A stretch of 64,000 nucleotides of DNA from Serratia rubidaea (GCA_901472405.1 LR590463.1:1612001-1676000), one strand, 5' to 3'; shown: positions 21,688 to 31,594, counted from the stretch's first letter. Numbers and translations: made by a program. The notes: generated from the letters alone by a model not told the origin.

Positions 21688-22833
21688 TTATTCCGCCAGC
21701 GCCTGCTGCAGATCGGCAATCAGATCGTCGGCGTCTTCAATGCCGACCGACAGGCGCAGCAGCTGCGGCGTGATGCCGGTTTTCAGCCGCTGTTCCAGCG
21801 GAATGGAGGCGTGCGTCATGCTGGCGGGCTGGCCGATCAGGCTTTCCACCCCGCCCAGGCTCTCCGCCAGCGTAAACAGGGCCAGCCTGCCGATGACCCG
21901 GCGCGCGTAGTCGTCATCGCCGCGCAGCCGCAGCGAAATCATGCCGCCGAACTGCTGCATCTGCCGGCCGGCCAGCGCGTGCTGCGGGTGGCTGGTTAAT
22001 CCCGGGTAGTAGACGTTTTCCACCTGCGGCTGCTGTTCCAGCCACTGGGCGATGCGCAGCGCGCTGGCGCTGTGGCGATCCATCCGCAGCGCCAGGGTGC
22101 GGATGCCGCGCAGGGTGAGGAAGCTGCTGAACGGGTCGAGAATGCCGCCCACCGCGTTCTGCAGAAAGCCAAGCTGCTCCGCCAGCGGCGGATTATCGCC
22201 GACCACCGCCAGGCCGGCCACCACGTCGGAGTGGCCGTTCAGGTATTTGGTGGCGGAGTGCACCACCACGTCGAACCCCAGTTCCAGCGGGCGCTGCAGA
22301 TACGGCGAGGCGAAGGTGTTGTCCGCCACGCTGATCAGGTTGTGCCGCTTGGCGATGGCGGCGATGGCCGCCAGATCGGCCAGCTTCAGCAGTGGATTGG
22401 TCGGGGTTTCCACCCAGATCATTTTGGTGTCGGCTTCGATCGCCTGCTCCAGCGCCGCCGTATCGCCCGGCGCGACATAGGTGACGCGCAGCCCGGCCGT
22501 GCGGCTGCGCACTTTTTCCAGCAGGCGGTAGGTGCCGCCGTACAGGTCGTCGACCGCCACCAAATGGCTGCCCTGATCCAGCAGCTCCAGCACCGTGGAG
22601 CAGGCGGCCAGCCCGGAGGCGAAGGCGTAGCCGCGGCTGCCGTTTTCCAGTTCGGCAATGGCGTTTTCCAGCGCGCTGCGGGTCGGGTTGCCGCTGCGTG
22701 AATATTCATAGCCGGTATGCTCGCCCGGCGCCGGCTGGGCATAGGTCGAGGTGGCGTAAATGGCCGGCATCACGGCGCCGGTGGCGTCCGGCGTATAGCC
22801 GGCATGTACGGTTTGGGTGGCAAACTTGGTCAT
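21688..22833 (-). CDS. Cystathionine gamma-lyase (MetB/MetC-type PLP enzyme)
   Basis: 381-residue Cys/Met-metabolism PLP enzyme. It shows FATQTVHAGYTPD, YEYSRSGNPTRSALE (active-site Tyr/Arg), FASGLAACSTVL, VETPTNPLLKLAD and the PLP-binding lysine in VVHSATKYLNGHSDVVAG. It ends LLRLSVGIEDADDLIADL. The ATG lies 15 nt after the cystathionine beta-synthase stop, so the two form an operon. Paired with that gene it should split cystathionine to cysteine, ammonia and 2-oxobutyrate. MetB-type gamma-synthase activity cannot be excluded from sequence alone. Confidence 0.87.
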   Translation of the reverse strand: MTKFATQTVHAGYTPDATGAVMPAIYATSTYAQPAPGEHTGYEYSRSGNPTRSALENAIAELENGSRGYAFASGLAACSTVLELLDQGSHLVAVDDLYGGTYRLLEKVRSRTAGLRVTYVAPGDTAALEQAIEADTKMIWVETPTNPLLKLADLAAIAAIAKRHNLISVADNTFASPYLQRPLELGFDVVVHSATKYLNGHSDVVAGLAVVGDNPPLAEQLGFLQNAVGGILDPFSSFLTLRGIRTLALRMDRHSASALRIAQWLEQQPQVENVYYPGLTSHPQHALAGRQMQQFGGMISLRLRGDDDYARRVIGRLALFTLAESLGGVESLIGQPASMTHASIPLEQRLKTGITPQLLRLSVGIEDADDLIADLQQALAE

Positions 22834-22847
22834 AACAGAGTCCTTGA

Positions 22848-24215
22848 TTAGCGGAGTTTTTGGCGCCAGGCGTTCAGAACGTCGGTGCGGGTAATCAGGC
22901 CGAGGAAGTGCTCGCCGTCGAGAATGACCGCCACGTGGCCGTGGTCGAAGGTCGCCAGCAGCGCCTGCGGGTCGGCGTCTTTTTGCAGCGTCTGCACCCG
23001 GCGGGTCATAGCCTGTTCGGCCGGCAGGCGAAAGTTGCCGGCGTCGGCCTGCAGGGTATGCAGCAGATCCCATTCGTCGATCAGGCCGACCAGCCGGTCG
23101 TTGTCCAGCACCGGCAGCTGTGAGATGTCGTACAAACGCATGCGGGCGTGCACCACCGCCAGCGTATCGTCCGGCGCGGCGGTTACCGCGGCGTTTTCAT
23201 CGTGACGGTAGGCGATCAAATCGCGCAGATCGCCGAACCGGGTGGTCGCCAGCAGCCCTTGCTCCTGCATCCAGCGGTCGTTAAACATTTTGGACAGGTA
23301 CTTATTGCCGCTGTCGCAGACGAATGTCACCACCCGCTGCGGCTCGGTCTGCGCCCGGCAGTAGCGCAGCGCGGCGGCCAGTAAGGTGCCGGTGGACGAG
23401 CCGGCCAGGATGCCCTCGCTCTGCAGCAGCTGGCGCGCGGTGGTGAAGGCTTCCCGGTCGTCGATACGGTAGGCGGCCGCCACCTGACGAAAGTCGCTGA
23501 GTGGCGGCACAAAGTCTTCGCCAATGCCCTCCACCAACCAACTGCCGGCGGCGGTTATCTTCCCGTCGTCGAGGTAGTCCGCCAGAATGGAGCCGGCCGG
23601 GTCCGCCAGCACGAAGCGGGTCGCGGGAGACACCTCGGCAAAGTAACGGCTCAGCCCGCTCAGGGTGCCGCTGGAGCCGACGCCGACCACAATGGCGTCG
23701 ACGTCGTGATCCATCTGCCGCCACAGCTCCGGCGCGGTGGTGGCGGTATGCGCCGCCGGGTTGGCCGGGTTGTTGAACTGGTCAATATAGAAGGCGCCCG
23801 GCGTGTCGTCCGCCAGTCGCTGGGCGTAATCCTGATAATAGGCCGGGTGCCCTTTGCCGACGTCGGAACGGGTCAGCACCACGTTAGCCCCCAGCGCGCG
23901 CAGGTGGAAGATTTTTTCGCGGCTCATTTTATCCGGCACCACCAGCGTCAGGCGGTAACCCTTCAGCGCGGCGACCAGCGCCAGCCCCAGTCCGGTATTG
24001 CCGGCGGTGGCTTCAATGATGGTGCCGCCGGGCTGCAGCTTTCCGTCGCGTTCGGCCTGCTCGATCATCGACAGCGCGACGCGATCTTTGATGGAGCCGC
24101 CGGGGTTTTGGTTCTCCAGTTTGATAAACAGCCGGCAGGGGCCGGTATCAAAGTGGGTCAGCTCCAGCATTGGCGTGTTGCCGATGGTCGCGAGCGCCGA
24201 TTGTGCGATGGCCAT
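22848..24215 (-). CDS. Cystathionine beta-synthase with C-terminal CBS domains
   Basis: 455 residues. An N-terminal PLP fold-type II domain (about 1-320) has IGNTPMLELTHF, the PLP lysine in NPGGSIKDRVALSMIEQA, TAGNTGLGLALVA and GVGSSGTLSGLSRY. Two CBS motifs follow (about 335-455), including LYDISQLPVLDNDRLVGLID and VAVILDGEHFLGLITRTDVL. It lacks the N-terminal heme segment of animal enzymes. It should condense homocysteine and serine to cystathionine, with the lyase completing reverse transsulfuration. CysK-type activity is an alternative, but the CBS pair and operon partner favour CBS. Confidence 0.92.
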   Translation of the reverse strand: MAIAQSALATIGNTPMLELTHFDTGPCRLFIKLENQNPGGSIKDRVALSMIEQAERDGKLQPGGTIIEATAGNTGLGLALVAALKGYRLTLVVPDKMSREKIFHLRALGANVVLTRSDVGKGHPAYYQDYAQRLADDTPGAFYIDQFNNPANPAAHTATTAPELWRQMDHDVDAIVVGVGSSGTLSGLSRYFAEVSPATRFVLADPAGSILADYLDDGKITAAGSWLVEGIGEDFVPPLSDFRQVAAAYRIDDREAFTTARQLLQSEGILAGSSTGTLLAAALRYCRAQTEPQRVVTFVCDSGNKYLSKMFNDRWMQEQGLLATTRFGDLRDLIAYRHDENAAVTAAPDDTLAVVHARMRLYDISQLPVLDNDRLVGLIDEWDLLHTLQADAGNFRLPAEQAMTRRVQTLQKDADPQALLATFDHGHVAVILDGEHFLGLITRTDVLNAWRQKLR

Positions 24216-24654
24216 GATATTCCTCCAGAATAATGCGGTTGTTCGCCATTATCTGGATGATAGCTCTGAGAGTTTGCTTAATTAAAAGAACAAATAACTG
24301 CTATATATGCCATTTCAGAATATATTAATTCGTTTTTGGACGTGCAGGCGTAAAGCGGTGTAGGCGTGTGGACGTGCAGCCGTCGGTGGGTTAAAAAAAC
24401 GCGTCAGGCGGGCATTTTCGACAATTTACCCGCGAAAGCGTACAGTTATGTAAAAATGCTGAAATTTCATGCGAATCCCTGCAAAAATAAGATGAATCTA
24501 ATAAACTCTTTACACAGCGCTGACCGGATACGACTCCCGGCAGGGAGCACGCGGCAGGGCGTGGGTGCCCGGGATTGCTCGCCGGTTTGGCTGACGTAAC
24601 GAGTTTGAACGGTAACGCGATTTCAATAAATTGAATGGATACTCTGGCGACGAC
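24216..24654. other. Intergenic region between the cbs operon and dacC
   Basis: 439 bp of moderately AT-rich DNA between divergent genes; both promoters must lie here. GGACGTGCAG occurs twice (near 24338 and 24371). No tRNA, recognised sRNA or convincing coding frame was seen. Confidence 0.5.
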
Positions 24655-25858
24655 ATGATGAAAACACACTTAGCTTCCTCCATGAAAAAGCTGACCTTCA
24701 GCGTCGGCTTTCTGTTATTGGCAACGCCGGCCGTGCAGGCCGCCGCGCCGCCGGCGCCTCCGCAGGTGGACGCCAAGGCGTTTATTCTGATGGATTACAA
24801 CAGCGGCAGCATTCTGGCGGAAGGCAACCCGATACCCGGCTTGATCCGGCCAGCCTGACCAAAATCATGTCCAGCTACGTTATCGGCCAGGCGATTAAAG
24901 CCGGTAAGATCAAACCGACCGATTCGGTCACCGTGGGTAAAGATGCCTGGGCGACCGTAACCCGACGCTGCGCGGCTCTTCCCTGATGTTTATCAAACCG
25001 GGCGATCAGGTGCCGGTGATGGAGCTGAACAAAGGCATCGTGATCCAGTCGGGCAACGACGCCAGCATTGCGCTGGCGGACTACGTGGCCGGCAGCCAGG
25101 ATGCGTTTGTCGGGCTGATGAACAACTACGTCAAACATCTGGGGCTGAAGAATACCCACTTCCTGACGGTGCATGGCCTGGATGCGGAAGGGCAGTACAG
25201 CACCGCCCGCGATATGGCGCTGCTGAGCCAGGCGCTGATCCGCGACGTGCCGGATGAGTATGCGCTGCATAAAGAGAAAGAGTTCACCTTCAATAAAATC
25301 CGCCAGGTAAACCGCAACCGCCTGCTGTGGAGCTCCAACCTGAAGGTGGACGGCATCAAAACCGGCTATACCAGCGGCGCCGGCCATAATCTGGTGGCCT
25401 CGGCGGCGGAAGGGCCGATGCGGCTGATTTCGGTGGTGCTGGGCGCGCCGAGCGATCGCGTGCGCTTTAGCGAAAGCGAGAAGCTGCTGACCTGGGGCTT
25501 CCGCTTCTTTGAAACCGTCACGCCAATCAAGGCGGACAAACCGTTTATTACCCAGCGCGTCTGGTACGGCGAGCAGAGCGAAGTGCCGCTGGGCGTGGCG
25601 AAAGACGCGGCGATCACCATCCCGAAAGGGCAGATGAAAAACCTGAAGGCCAGCTACAAGCTGAATTCCGCTACGCTGGAAGCGCCGCTGGCGAAGAACC
25701 AGGTGGTGGGCACCATTGATTTCCAGCTGGACGGTAAAACCGTTGACCAGCGTCCGCTGGTGGTGATGGAGGAAGTGAAGGAAGGCAACTTCTTCAGCCG
25801 CATCTGGGACATGGTGATGATGAAACTGACCCAGTGGTTCGGCAGCATCTTCGGCTGA
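24655..25858 (+). pseudogene. dacC: D-alanyl-D-alanine carboxypeptidase DacC (PBP6-like), two frameshifts as written
   Basis: About 401-residue low-molecular-mass penicillin-binding protein that trims the terminal D-Ala of peptidoglycan pentapeptides. A signal peptide ends near VQAAAPP. Catalytic motifs: SxxK in [13 protein letters not shown] (after repair), SGN in [17 protein letters not shown] and KTG in [14 protein letters not shown]. The C-terminal domain ends in an amphipathic anchor, [13 protein letters not shown]. One G is missing near 24830 and one near 24957. ATG 24655 and 24658 are adjacent candidate starts. Position upstream of deoR matches E. coli dacC. Confidence 0.92.
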
Positions 25859-25878
25859 CCGTGACCGGTGAGGTAAAA

Positions 25879-25901
25879 AAAGGGCGCTTGATGCGCCCTT
25901 T
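25879..25901 (+). terminator. Rho-independent terminator of dacC
   Basis: The stem AAAGGGCGC and GCGCCCTTT with a TTGAT loop lies 20 bp after the dacC stop. Confidence 0.8.
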
Positions 25902-25929
25902 CAGACTGCTGACAAAGCTTGTTATTAGG

Positions 25930-26095
25930 GAGAGCGTGGCGATGGGGTCGTAGCGGCATTAGCCGCCGGACAAATTTGCCGGGAGCAAATTTGAACAACC
26001 GCCAGGTTGGCCCGTAGGGTGGGACGCAGGGATGCGTCCCATAATGCCCCTCGTTACGCTAGGCCCGGGTATCTCGGGTCATCAGACAACTTTGT
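25930..26095. repeat. Multi-hairpin intergenic element
   Basis: This non-coding stretch between the convergent dacC and sdaB genes contains several nested inverted repeats. GGGACGCA and TGCGTCCC form a perfect stem around GGGA (about 26021-26040). GACAAATTTG and GCAAATTTG flank CCGGGA (about 25971-25994). GGCCCGGG lies near 26082. The architecture resembles a palindromic repeat family of enteric intergenic regions, but I do not recognise a named family. Confidence 0.45.
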
Positions 26096-26129
26096 CATCA
26101 ACCTCAGGCCGCGCAAGCGGCCTTTGTCA

Positions 26130-27497
26130 TTAATTACAGGCCACCACCTTGATCGCCAGCCCGCCCTGTGAGGTTTCACGGTATTTGGCGTTCATGTCCT
26201 TGCCGGTTTCGTACATGGTTTCGATCACCTTATCCAGACACACCCGCGGCTCGCTGGTGCGCCGCAGCGCCATCCGCGCGGCGTTGACCGCCTTGACGGC
26301 GGAGATGGCGTTGCGCTCGATACAGGGCACCTGCACCTGGCCGGCCAGCGGATCGCAGGTCAGCCCCAGGTGGTGCTCCATGGCGATCTCCGCCGCAATG
26401 CATACCTGCGCCGGGCTGCCGCCCATCAGCTCCGCCAGCCCGGCGGCGGCCATCGAGCAGGCGACGCCGACCTCGCCCTGACAGCCGACCTCCGCGCCGG
26501 AAATCGACGCGTTCATTTTGTAGAGCGCGCCGATGGCGCCGGCGGCGAGGAAGAAGCGGCTATAGGAATTGGTGTTAACCGGCCGGATAAATTGGTCGTA
26601 ATAGGCCAGCACCGCCGGAATAATCCCGCAGGCGCCGTTGGTCGGGGCGGTGACCACCCGTCCGCCGGCGGCATTCTCTTCGTTGACCGCAAAGGCGAAC
26701 ATATTGAGCCAGTCCACCACGTTCATCGGGTCGGTATTGTTCTTATCGCCGGTCACCAGCAGGCGGCGCAGGGCGGCGGCGCGGCGCGGGATTTTCATCG
26801 GGCCGGGCAGCAGCCCTTCGGTGTTCATCCCGCGTTCGATGCCGGTGCGCATCACCTGCCAGATGGCGGTAAAGTGCGACTCAATCTCTTCTCTGCTGCG
26901 CAGCGCCAGCTCGTTTTGCATCACCAGACCGGACAGCGACAGGCCGGTGTCTTTGCAGTGCTGCTGCAGATCCTGCGCGGAGCGGAACGGATAGGGCAGC
27001 GGCAGCGCCGCATCGGCGGCGTGGCCGAAATGCGCCTCATCAACGATAAAACCGCCGCCGATCGAGTAATAGGTTTTGCTGTGCAGCAGCCGTTCGCCGT
27101 CGAAGGCGCGGATGCGCATGCCGTTTTCATGCAGCGGCAGGTTATCACGGTGGAAGTTCATGCTGCTCGCCAGCGGAAAGTCCACCTCGTGGCAGCCGTG
27201 AGCCAGCGGCAGGCGGCCGGTTTGCTCCACCTGACGGATAAAACCGGGGATGGCGTCGATATCGACGTCATGGGGCAAATTGCCCGCCAGCCCCATAATG
27301 ATCGCCAGGTCGGTATGGTGGCCTTTCCCGGTCAGGGAGAGTGAACCGTAAACATCCACCACCAGCCGGGTGGCGTCCATCAGCTGCTGATGGGCGATAA
27401 GTTCGTCGATAAACTGTTTGCCGGCTTTCATCGGGCCGACGGTGTGGGAACTGGACGGGCCGATGCCGATTTTGAAAATATCGAAAACGCTGACCAT
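26130..27497 (-). CDS. sdaB: L-serine ammonia-lyase (SdaB-like)
   Basis: 455-residue iron-sulfur L-serine dehydratase, single-chain type, converting serine to pyruvate and ammonia. The N-terminal beta domain starts [20 protein letters not shown]. The alpha domain has [39 protein letters not shown] (4Fe-4S cysteine region), [19 protein letters not shown] and [18 protein letters not shown]. Residue choices are closer to E. coli SdaB than SdaA. It follows sdaC by 89 bp, giving the sdaCB arrangement in which uptake and deamination are co-expressed. Confidence 0.94.
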   Translation of the reverse strand: MVSVFDIFKIGIGPSSSHTVGPMKAGKQFIDELIAHQQLMDATRLVVDVYGSLSLTGKGHHTDLAIIMGLAGNLPHDVDIDAIPGFIRQVEQTGRLPLAHGCHEVDFPLASSMNFHRDNLPLHENGMRIRAFDGERLLHSKTYYSIGGGFIVDEAHFGHAADAALPLPYPFRSAQDLQQHCKDTGLSLSGLVMQNELALRSREEIESHFTAIWQVMRTGIERGMNTEGLLPGPMKIPRRAAALRRLLVTGDKNNTDPMNVVDWLNMFAFAVNEENAAGGRVVTAPTNGACGIIPAVLAYYDQFIRPVNTNSYSRFFLAAGAIGALYKMNASISGAEVGCQGEVGVACSMAAAGLAELMGGSPAQVCIAAEIAMEHHLGLTCDPLAGQVQVPCIERNAISAVKAVNAARMALRRTSEPRVCLDKVIETMYETGKDMNAKYRETSQGGLAIKVVACN

Positions 27498-27586
27498 AGT
27501 CTCGCCTCCTTCTTCAGGTGTCAGGCGGTAAATACAGAATAGGGGGATGGGGCAGGCCGGCGCGTGGCGCGCCGGCGGGAGTGCGT

Positions 27587-28885
27587 TTAGCTAAACAGCG
27601 AGTACAGGATGGCCGACATGGCGATCAGACCCATCAGCACCACGAAGGCGTTGCTGATATGGCCGGCGTATTTACGCATCGCCGGCACTTTACGGATGGC
27701 GTACATCGGCATCAGGAACAGCAGCATGGCGATAATCGGGCCGCCCAGGGTTTCGATCATGCCCAGAATGCTTGGGTTCAGCGTTGCGACAATCCAGGTG
27801 GTGACCAGCATAAAGATGGCGGTAAGGCGGTTCAGTTTGCCGCTGCTGATGGTTTTGCCGCGGGTTTTCAGCGATTTGCTGACGATGCCGTTGAAACCTT
27901 CACGCGCGCCGAGGTAGTGGCCCAGGAACGATTTGGTGATGGCGACAAAGGCGATAACCGGCGCGATGTACTCAATCATCGGGTTGTTAAAGTGGTTGGC
28001 CAGGTACGACAGAATGGAGATGTTCTGCGCCTTGGCTTCCGCCAGATCGGCCGGCGACAGGCTGAGTACGCAGCTGAACACGAAGAACATCACGGTCAGC
28101 ACCATCATGATGTGGGCGTAAGCCAGAATGCGTGAGCATTTTTTCTCGGCGTCCGCGCCGTACTCTTCGCGTTTTGCTACGGCGAAGGCGGAAATGATCG
28201 GCGAGTGGTTAAAGGAGAACACCATCACCGGGATCGCCAGCCACAGCGTCATCATCAGGCCGTGGCCCATACCGGTGCCGGCGCCTGACAGGGAGACGTT
28301 TTCGAAGATAGCGCCGCTCCAGTTCGGGATCAGGTACAGCGCCAGCAGCATCAGCACGGCGACAAACGGGAACACCAGAATGCTCATGGTCTTGACGATG
28401 GCCTGCTCACCGAAGCGCACGATGGTCATCAGGCCGACGATCAGGATCAGCGACAAAATGGCGCGCGGCGGTGAGGTCATGCCCAGCTGGTGGGTGATGA
28501 AACTGTCGACGGTGTTGGTGATGGCGACGCTGTAAACCAGCAGGATAGGGTAGATGGCAAAGAAGTAGAGCAGGGTAATCAGTTTGCCGGCGCTGATGCC
28601 GAAGTGCTCTTCCACCACCTCGGTGATATCTTCGCCCGGATTTTTACCGGACAGGACAAAGCGGCACAGGCCGCGGTGGGCGAAGAACGTCATCGGGAAT
28701 GCGATGATGGCCATAATAATCAGTGGGATCAGGCCGCCGATCCCGGCGTTGATGGGCAGGAACAGTACGCCCGCGCCGATGGCGGTGCCGTACAGGCCCA
28801 ACATCCACATGGTATCGCTTTTACGCCAGGTACTGCTGGAACCCGATGCTGCCGAGACGATCGTGCCGGTCTGTGTAGTGTCCAT
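27587..28885 (-). CDS. sdaC: Serine/proton symporter SdaC
   Basis: 432-residue inner-membrane transporter of the HAAAP/STP family with 11 predicted helices, importing L-serine with protons. Motifs: [59 protein letters not shown] and [18 protein letters not shown] 28885 (MDTTQTG) is chosen because GGAGAT precedes it; an in-frame start seven codons upstream is less likely. It is first of the sdaCB unit. Confidence 0.95.
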   Translation of the reverse strand: MDTTQTGTIVSAASGSSSTWRKSDTMWMLGLYGTAIGAGVLFLPINAGIGGLIPLIIMAIIAFPMTFFAHRGLCRFVLSGKNPGEDITEVVEEHFGISAGKLITLLYFFAIYPILLVYSVAITNTVDSFITHQLGMTSPPRAILSLILIVGLMTIVRFGEQAIVKTMSILVFPFVAVLMLLALYLIPNWSGAIFENVSLSGAGTGMGHGLMMTLWLAIPVMVFSFNHSPIISAFAVAKREEYGADAEKKCSRILAYAHIMMVLTVMFFVFSCVLSLSPADLAEAKAQNISILSYLANHFNNPMIEYIAPVIAFVAITKSFLGHYLGAREGFNGIVSKSLKTRGKTISSGKLNRLTAIFMLVTTWIVATLNPSILGMIETLGGPIIAMLLFLMPMYAIRKVPAMRKYAGHISNAFVVLMGLIAMSAILYSLFS

Positions 28886-29400
28886 AAATATCTCCGAAGT
28901 GAACACGTTAATTTAAAAGCAAAGTCAAAAATTTACGTTACAACCGAATGCCGTAAACCAGTGATCGGCATTCGGCTAAATCAGGTGCTTCCTGCGGGGA
29001 TAAAGGAACTTCCCCCTGGTTATTTACTGTGCTAATTATCGTGGCGATCAACTAACACTAAAAATCATGCCGCTCCAGGTTGGGCGGAAATAGGGTATTG
29101 GCTCAGAAGATTCTTGTCTTCCGTTTTTGATGGCAGAAAGATAACGATTTACAGCATAAACAACCGTGATCATGCTCCCAAATGCGATATATATGCGGAT
29201 AAAGACTAGTTTGTTAATATTTTATTTATAAAATGTTCTTTATCATGAAGCATTATGCTTTATTGTGTTTTTTTATTACCACCAGCGTTATCTGGGTTTT
29301 TGCCAGATTTGCCGGATAAAACGCTGCCTGTGTATAGAAGGTGAGCAATATATTTTAAGCAGTGGCCAGGATCTAGCTAAAAACGATGAATATGCAGATT

Positions 29401-29418
29401 TGGTGATGGCGATCACAT
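29401..29418. promoter_or_regulatory. CRP-like site upstream of sdaC
   Basis: TGGTGA-TGGCGA-TCACAT matches the CRP consensus (TGTGA-N6-TCACA) at 9 of 10 core positions. CRP activation of sdaC is known in E. coli, but this site is about 520 bp from the sdaC start. It may instead serve another promoter. Confidence 0.4.
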
Positions 29419-29785
29419 CAATGCGCCAGATGGAGTTTGGTTAACTAACTGATTTTAATTTAATTACTGTGTTTTTCTTCTGTGGCCCTGGTCAGGCGAA
29501 ATGATTTATTAATGGCCAACGGTGCTTAGCCATTTATCATATAAAAGTGCAGTCATAGCTGTTTGAGCGGCAATAAGGGATATTGCTGGTGTTATTTTAA
29601 TCAATTCTTGTTGCGATACGATGGGCTTAAAACGTGCCGGGCGCTGATGCCGCAGCTCATTATTTTACCGTTATTTCCAGTGGAAAAAATAATAACCCCC
29701 GTTACCGGTTGCATTTTATTAACCTATTGCCGGATTCGGATAGGATTATTGGTAATTAATTGGCGGATAATGGGGGCAAGGAGAA

Positions 29786-29805
29786 CCGCTGAGCGTGCTC
29801 AGCGG
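29786..29805 (-). terminator. Hairpin after deoR
   Basis: A perfect 8-bp stem, CCGCTGAG and CTCAGCGG, with a 4-nt loop lies 10 bp past the deoR stop on the minus strand. The following tract is TTCTCCTT, only weakly U-rich. Confidence 0.55.
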
Positions 29806-29815
29806 CCTGAATGGT

Positions 29816-30580
29816 TCAGTAGCGCAGGGTGATAGCGTGCTGACTGAAGAAATCGCTGAATTCGTCGTCGGGACGCTGGTCGGTGATGACGTGGTCAAAC
29901 AGGGTCAGCGGGCCGATGCAGGCCGGCTTCACCTTGCCGAATTTACTGTGGTCGGCCACCAACACCTTGCGCTGCGCCGTCGCCAGCGCCCGGTGCTTCA
30001 TATCCAGCTCGTCAAAGTTAAAGCAGCTGGCGCCCTGCTGCAGGCTGAGGCCGGCGGCGGAAATAAAGGCGATGTTGGGACAGATGCTGTCCATTTCGTT
30101 GCGCTGGCCGATACTGCTGAAGATGTAGTTGTTCGGCTTGAACTCGCCGCCGCACAGGATCACCTTGCACTGCGGCTTGTCCTGCAGGGCCAGAAAGGTG
30201 TTCAGCGAGTGGCAGACGCCGGTAAAGGGCAGGTCGTCGGCAATGGCGTCGATAATCGCCGGCGTGGTGGTGCCGCAATCAAAGAACACCGTATCGTTCT
30301 CTGCGATCAGCGGTGCGGCCAGCAGGCCGATGCGCCGTTTCTCGCTCACCTGTTTGGCTTTCTGGTCGGAGACAAAGTAATGGGTCACGCCGTTGTTGCG
30401 CGGATCGGTCACCACGTAGCCGCCCAGCAATACCACCGCCGCAGGTTCGGCGCTGAGATCGCGGCGGATGGTCATTTCCGACACCCCCAGCAGCGCGGCG
30501 GCTTCTTTTAAGTGGATTTTGTCAGAACGCTTTAATACCTGGACTAAGCGATTGATGCGTTCTTCGCGCCGCGTTTCCAT
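29816..30580 (-). CDS. deoR: DeoR, deoxyribose operon repressor
   Basis: 254 residues, DeoR/GlpR family. The N-terminal HTH reads METRREERINRLVQVLKR, IHLKEAAALLGVSEMTIRRD. The C-terminal sugar-phosphate sensor domain has VFFDCGTTTPAIIDAI, VILCGGEFKPN and VLVADHSKFGKVKPA. It matches E. coli DeoR over its length. In E. coli it represses the deo operon and is released by deoxyribose-5-phosphate. Here it sits immediately downstream of deoC in the same direction, with DeoR-like palindromes ahead of deoC, suggesting local autoregulated control. Confidence 0.94.
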   Translation of the reverse strand: METRREERINRLVQVLKRSDKIHLKEAAALLGVSEMTIRRDLSAEPAAVVLLGGYVVTDPRNNGVTHYFVSDQKAKQVSEKRRIGLLAAPLIAENDTVFFDCGTTTPAIIDAIADDLPFTGVCHSLNTFLALQDKPQCKVILCGGEFKPNNYIFSSIGQRNEMDSICPNIAFISAAGLSLQQGASCFNFDELDMKHRALATAQRKVLVADHSKFGKVKPACIGPLTLFDHVITDQRPDDEFSDFFSQHAITLRY

Positions 30581-30728
30581 TTGTTGCTCCCGTCGGTTTA
30601 GAGATTAAAGAGATATCCGTGGCGGCCCAGGGCCAGATACAACAATGCGGAGCAGTGCGTATCACGCATTACCCCGCATCAGTCAACAAATGCGCCCGGT
30701 TACTGCCAGTATCCCGGGGGCGTTGCTA

Positions 30729-31409
30729 TCAGTAGCTGCCGGCGGCGGCTTGCTCGCCGGATACGATGGCTACGCCAGAGCTGGTGCCGATGCGCGTGGC
30801 GCCGGCTTCGATCATCGTTTTCGCGGTCGCGCGGTCGCGTACTGCGCCGGAGGCTTTTACGCCCATTTCGCTGCCCACGGAGGCGCGCATCAACTTAACG
30901 TGCTCTTCACGAGCGCCGCCGGTGCTGAAGCCGGTTGAGGTTTTGACAAAGGCAACGTCAAGTTCGCGACACATTTCACAAACTTGCACGATTTGCGCGT
31001 CGCTGAGCAGGCAGGTTTCCAATATTACCTTCAATGGGATAGCCGCGCAAACCTCACGCACGGCGGCGATATCGGCTTTGACATCGTCCAGCATGCCGCT
31101 TTTCAGCCAGCCGACGTTGATGACCATATCGATTTCCTGCGCGCCGGCGGCAATCGCCGCTTTGGCTTCAAAAGCTTTGGTAACGGTCAGGCCGGCGCCC
31201 AGCGGGAAGCCGATCACCGAACAGACTTTTACCGTGCTGTCCTGCAACAGCTGCGCCACCAGCGGCACGTAACCGGAGTTCACGCATACCGCATAGAAAT
31301 TGTGCTGCTGCGCTTCTTCACACAGCGTGCTGATTTGCTGCTCGGTGGCGTCCATCGCCAGCAGGGTATGGTCGATATAGCTGGCGTAATCAATATTTTC
31401 GCTGGTCAT
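30729..31409 (-). CDS. deoC: Deoxyribose-phosphate aldolase
   Basis: 226-residue class I aldolase that splits 2-deoxyribose-5-phosphate to glyceraldehyde-3-phosphate and acetaldehyde. Schiff-base lysine in [16 protein letters not shown]; second active-site lysine in [15 protein letters not shown]-terminal [16 protein letters not shown]. Sequence type is the shorter DeoC found in many bacteria rather than the 259-residue E. coli form. ATG 31409 is used, from homology at MTSENIDY. Lies upstream of deoR with 148 bp between them, so the pair may be transcribed together. Confidence 0.94.
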   Translation of the reverse strand: MTSENIDYASYIDHTLLAMDATEQQISTLCEEAQQHNFYAVCVNSGYVPLVAQLLQDSTVKVCSVIGFPLGAGLTVTKAFEAKAAIAAGAQEIDMVINVGWLKSGMLDDVKADIAAVREVCAAIPLKVILETCLLSDAQIVQVCEMCRELDVAFVKTSTGFSTGGAREEHVKLMRASVGSEMGVKASGAVRDRATAKTMIEAGATRIGTSSGVAIVSGEQAAAGSY

Positions 31410-31438
31410 TGCGTGTCCTCTGAATGGTGAGCAGTGAA

Positions 31439-31454
31439 TGTTATAATAATGACA
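31439..31454. promoter_or_regulatory. DeoR-like operator 1
   Basis: TGTTATAATAATGACA matches the DeoR operator TGTTAGAATTCTAACA at 12 of 16 positions. It lies 30 bp upstream of the deoC start codon. Confidence 0.55.
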
Positions 31455-31513
31455 TTTAATAACCGTGATTATAGCCGTTATTTGCGTTTTTGCCACGGGT
31501 TTAGAGGGTTTTT

Positions 31514-31529
31514 TGTTATTAAAATAACA
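31514..31529. promoter_or_regulatory. DeoR-like operator 2
   Basis: TGTTATTAAAATAACA is a perfect 6-bp inverted repeat, 75 bp upstream of operator 1, with the TGTTA and TAACA arms of the DeoR consensus. Paired operators fit DeoR looping. Confidence 0.55.
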
Positions 31530-31567
31530 TTAAGGGTGCTGAAGAGGAGATGGCGCAGGGGAGAGCT

Positions 31568-31587
31568 GCGGGGCTGAACGGCCCCGC
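31568..31587 (-). terminator. Hairpin after ybjG
   Basis: The stem GCGGGGC and GCCCCGC lies just past the ybjG stop on the minus strand. There is no U-tract. Confidence 0.4.
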
Positions 31588-31594
31588 GCGGTGA

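Larger units (their letters stand above)
28886..29815. other. 930-bp AT-rich intergenic region between sdaC and deoR
   Basis: Long region between the 5' end of sdaC and the 3' end of deoR, much more AT-rich than its surroundings. It must hold the sdaCB promoter. A CRP-like site lies at 29401-29418. A possible frameshifted small membrane protein lies at 29245-29444 (reported among the findings). No tRNA or known sRNA was recognised, and the open frame at 29563-29832 does not look coding. Confidence 0.5.

Noticed and set aside
22834-23073. N-terminal extension of the cystathionine gamma-lyase gene by 80 codons
   Set aside because: It lies inside the cbs coding region in another frame, is Arg/Pro/Gly-rich, and the family N-terminus MTKFATQTVHAG fits the start at 22833.
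24330-24390. GGACGTGCAG direct repeats as a CRISPR-like or iteron array
   Set aside because: Only two copies, unequal spacing, no spacers or associated genes.
29563-29832. Open frame of 89 codons in the sdaC-deoR gap
   Set aside because: No SD, odd composition, overlaps the deoR terminator and 3' end, and the sequence resembles no protein. Probably chance.
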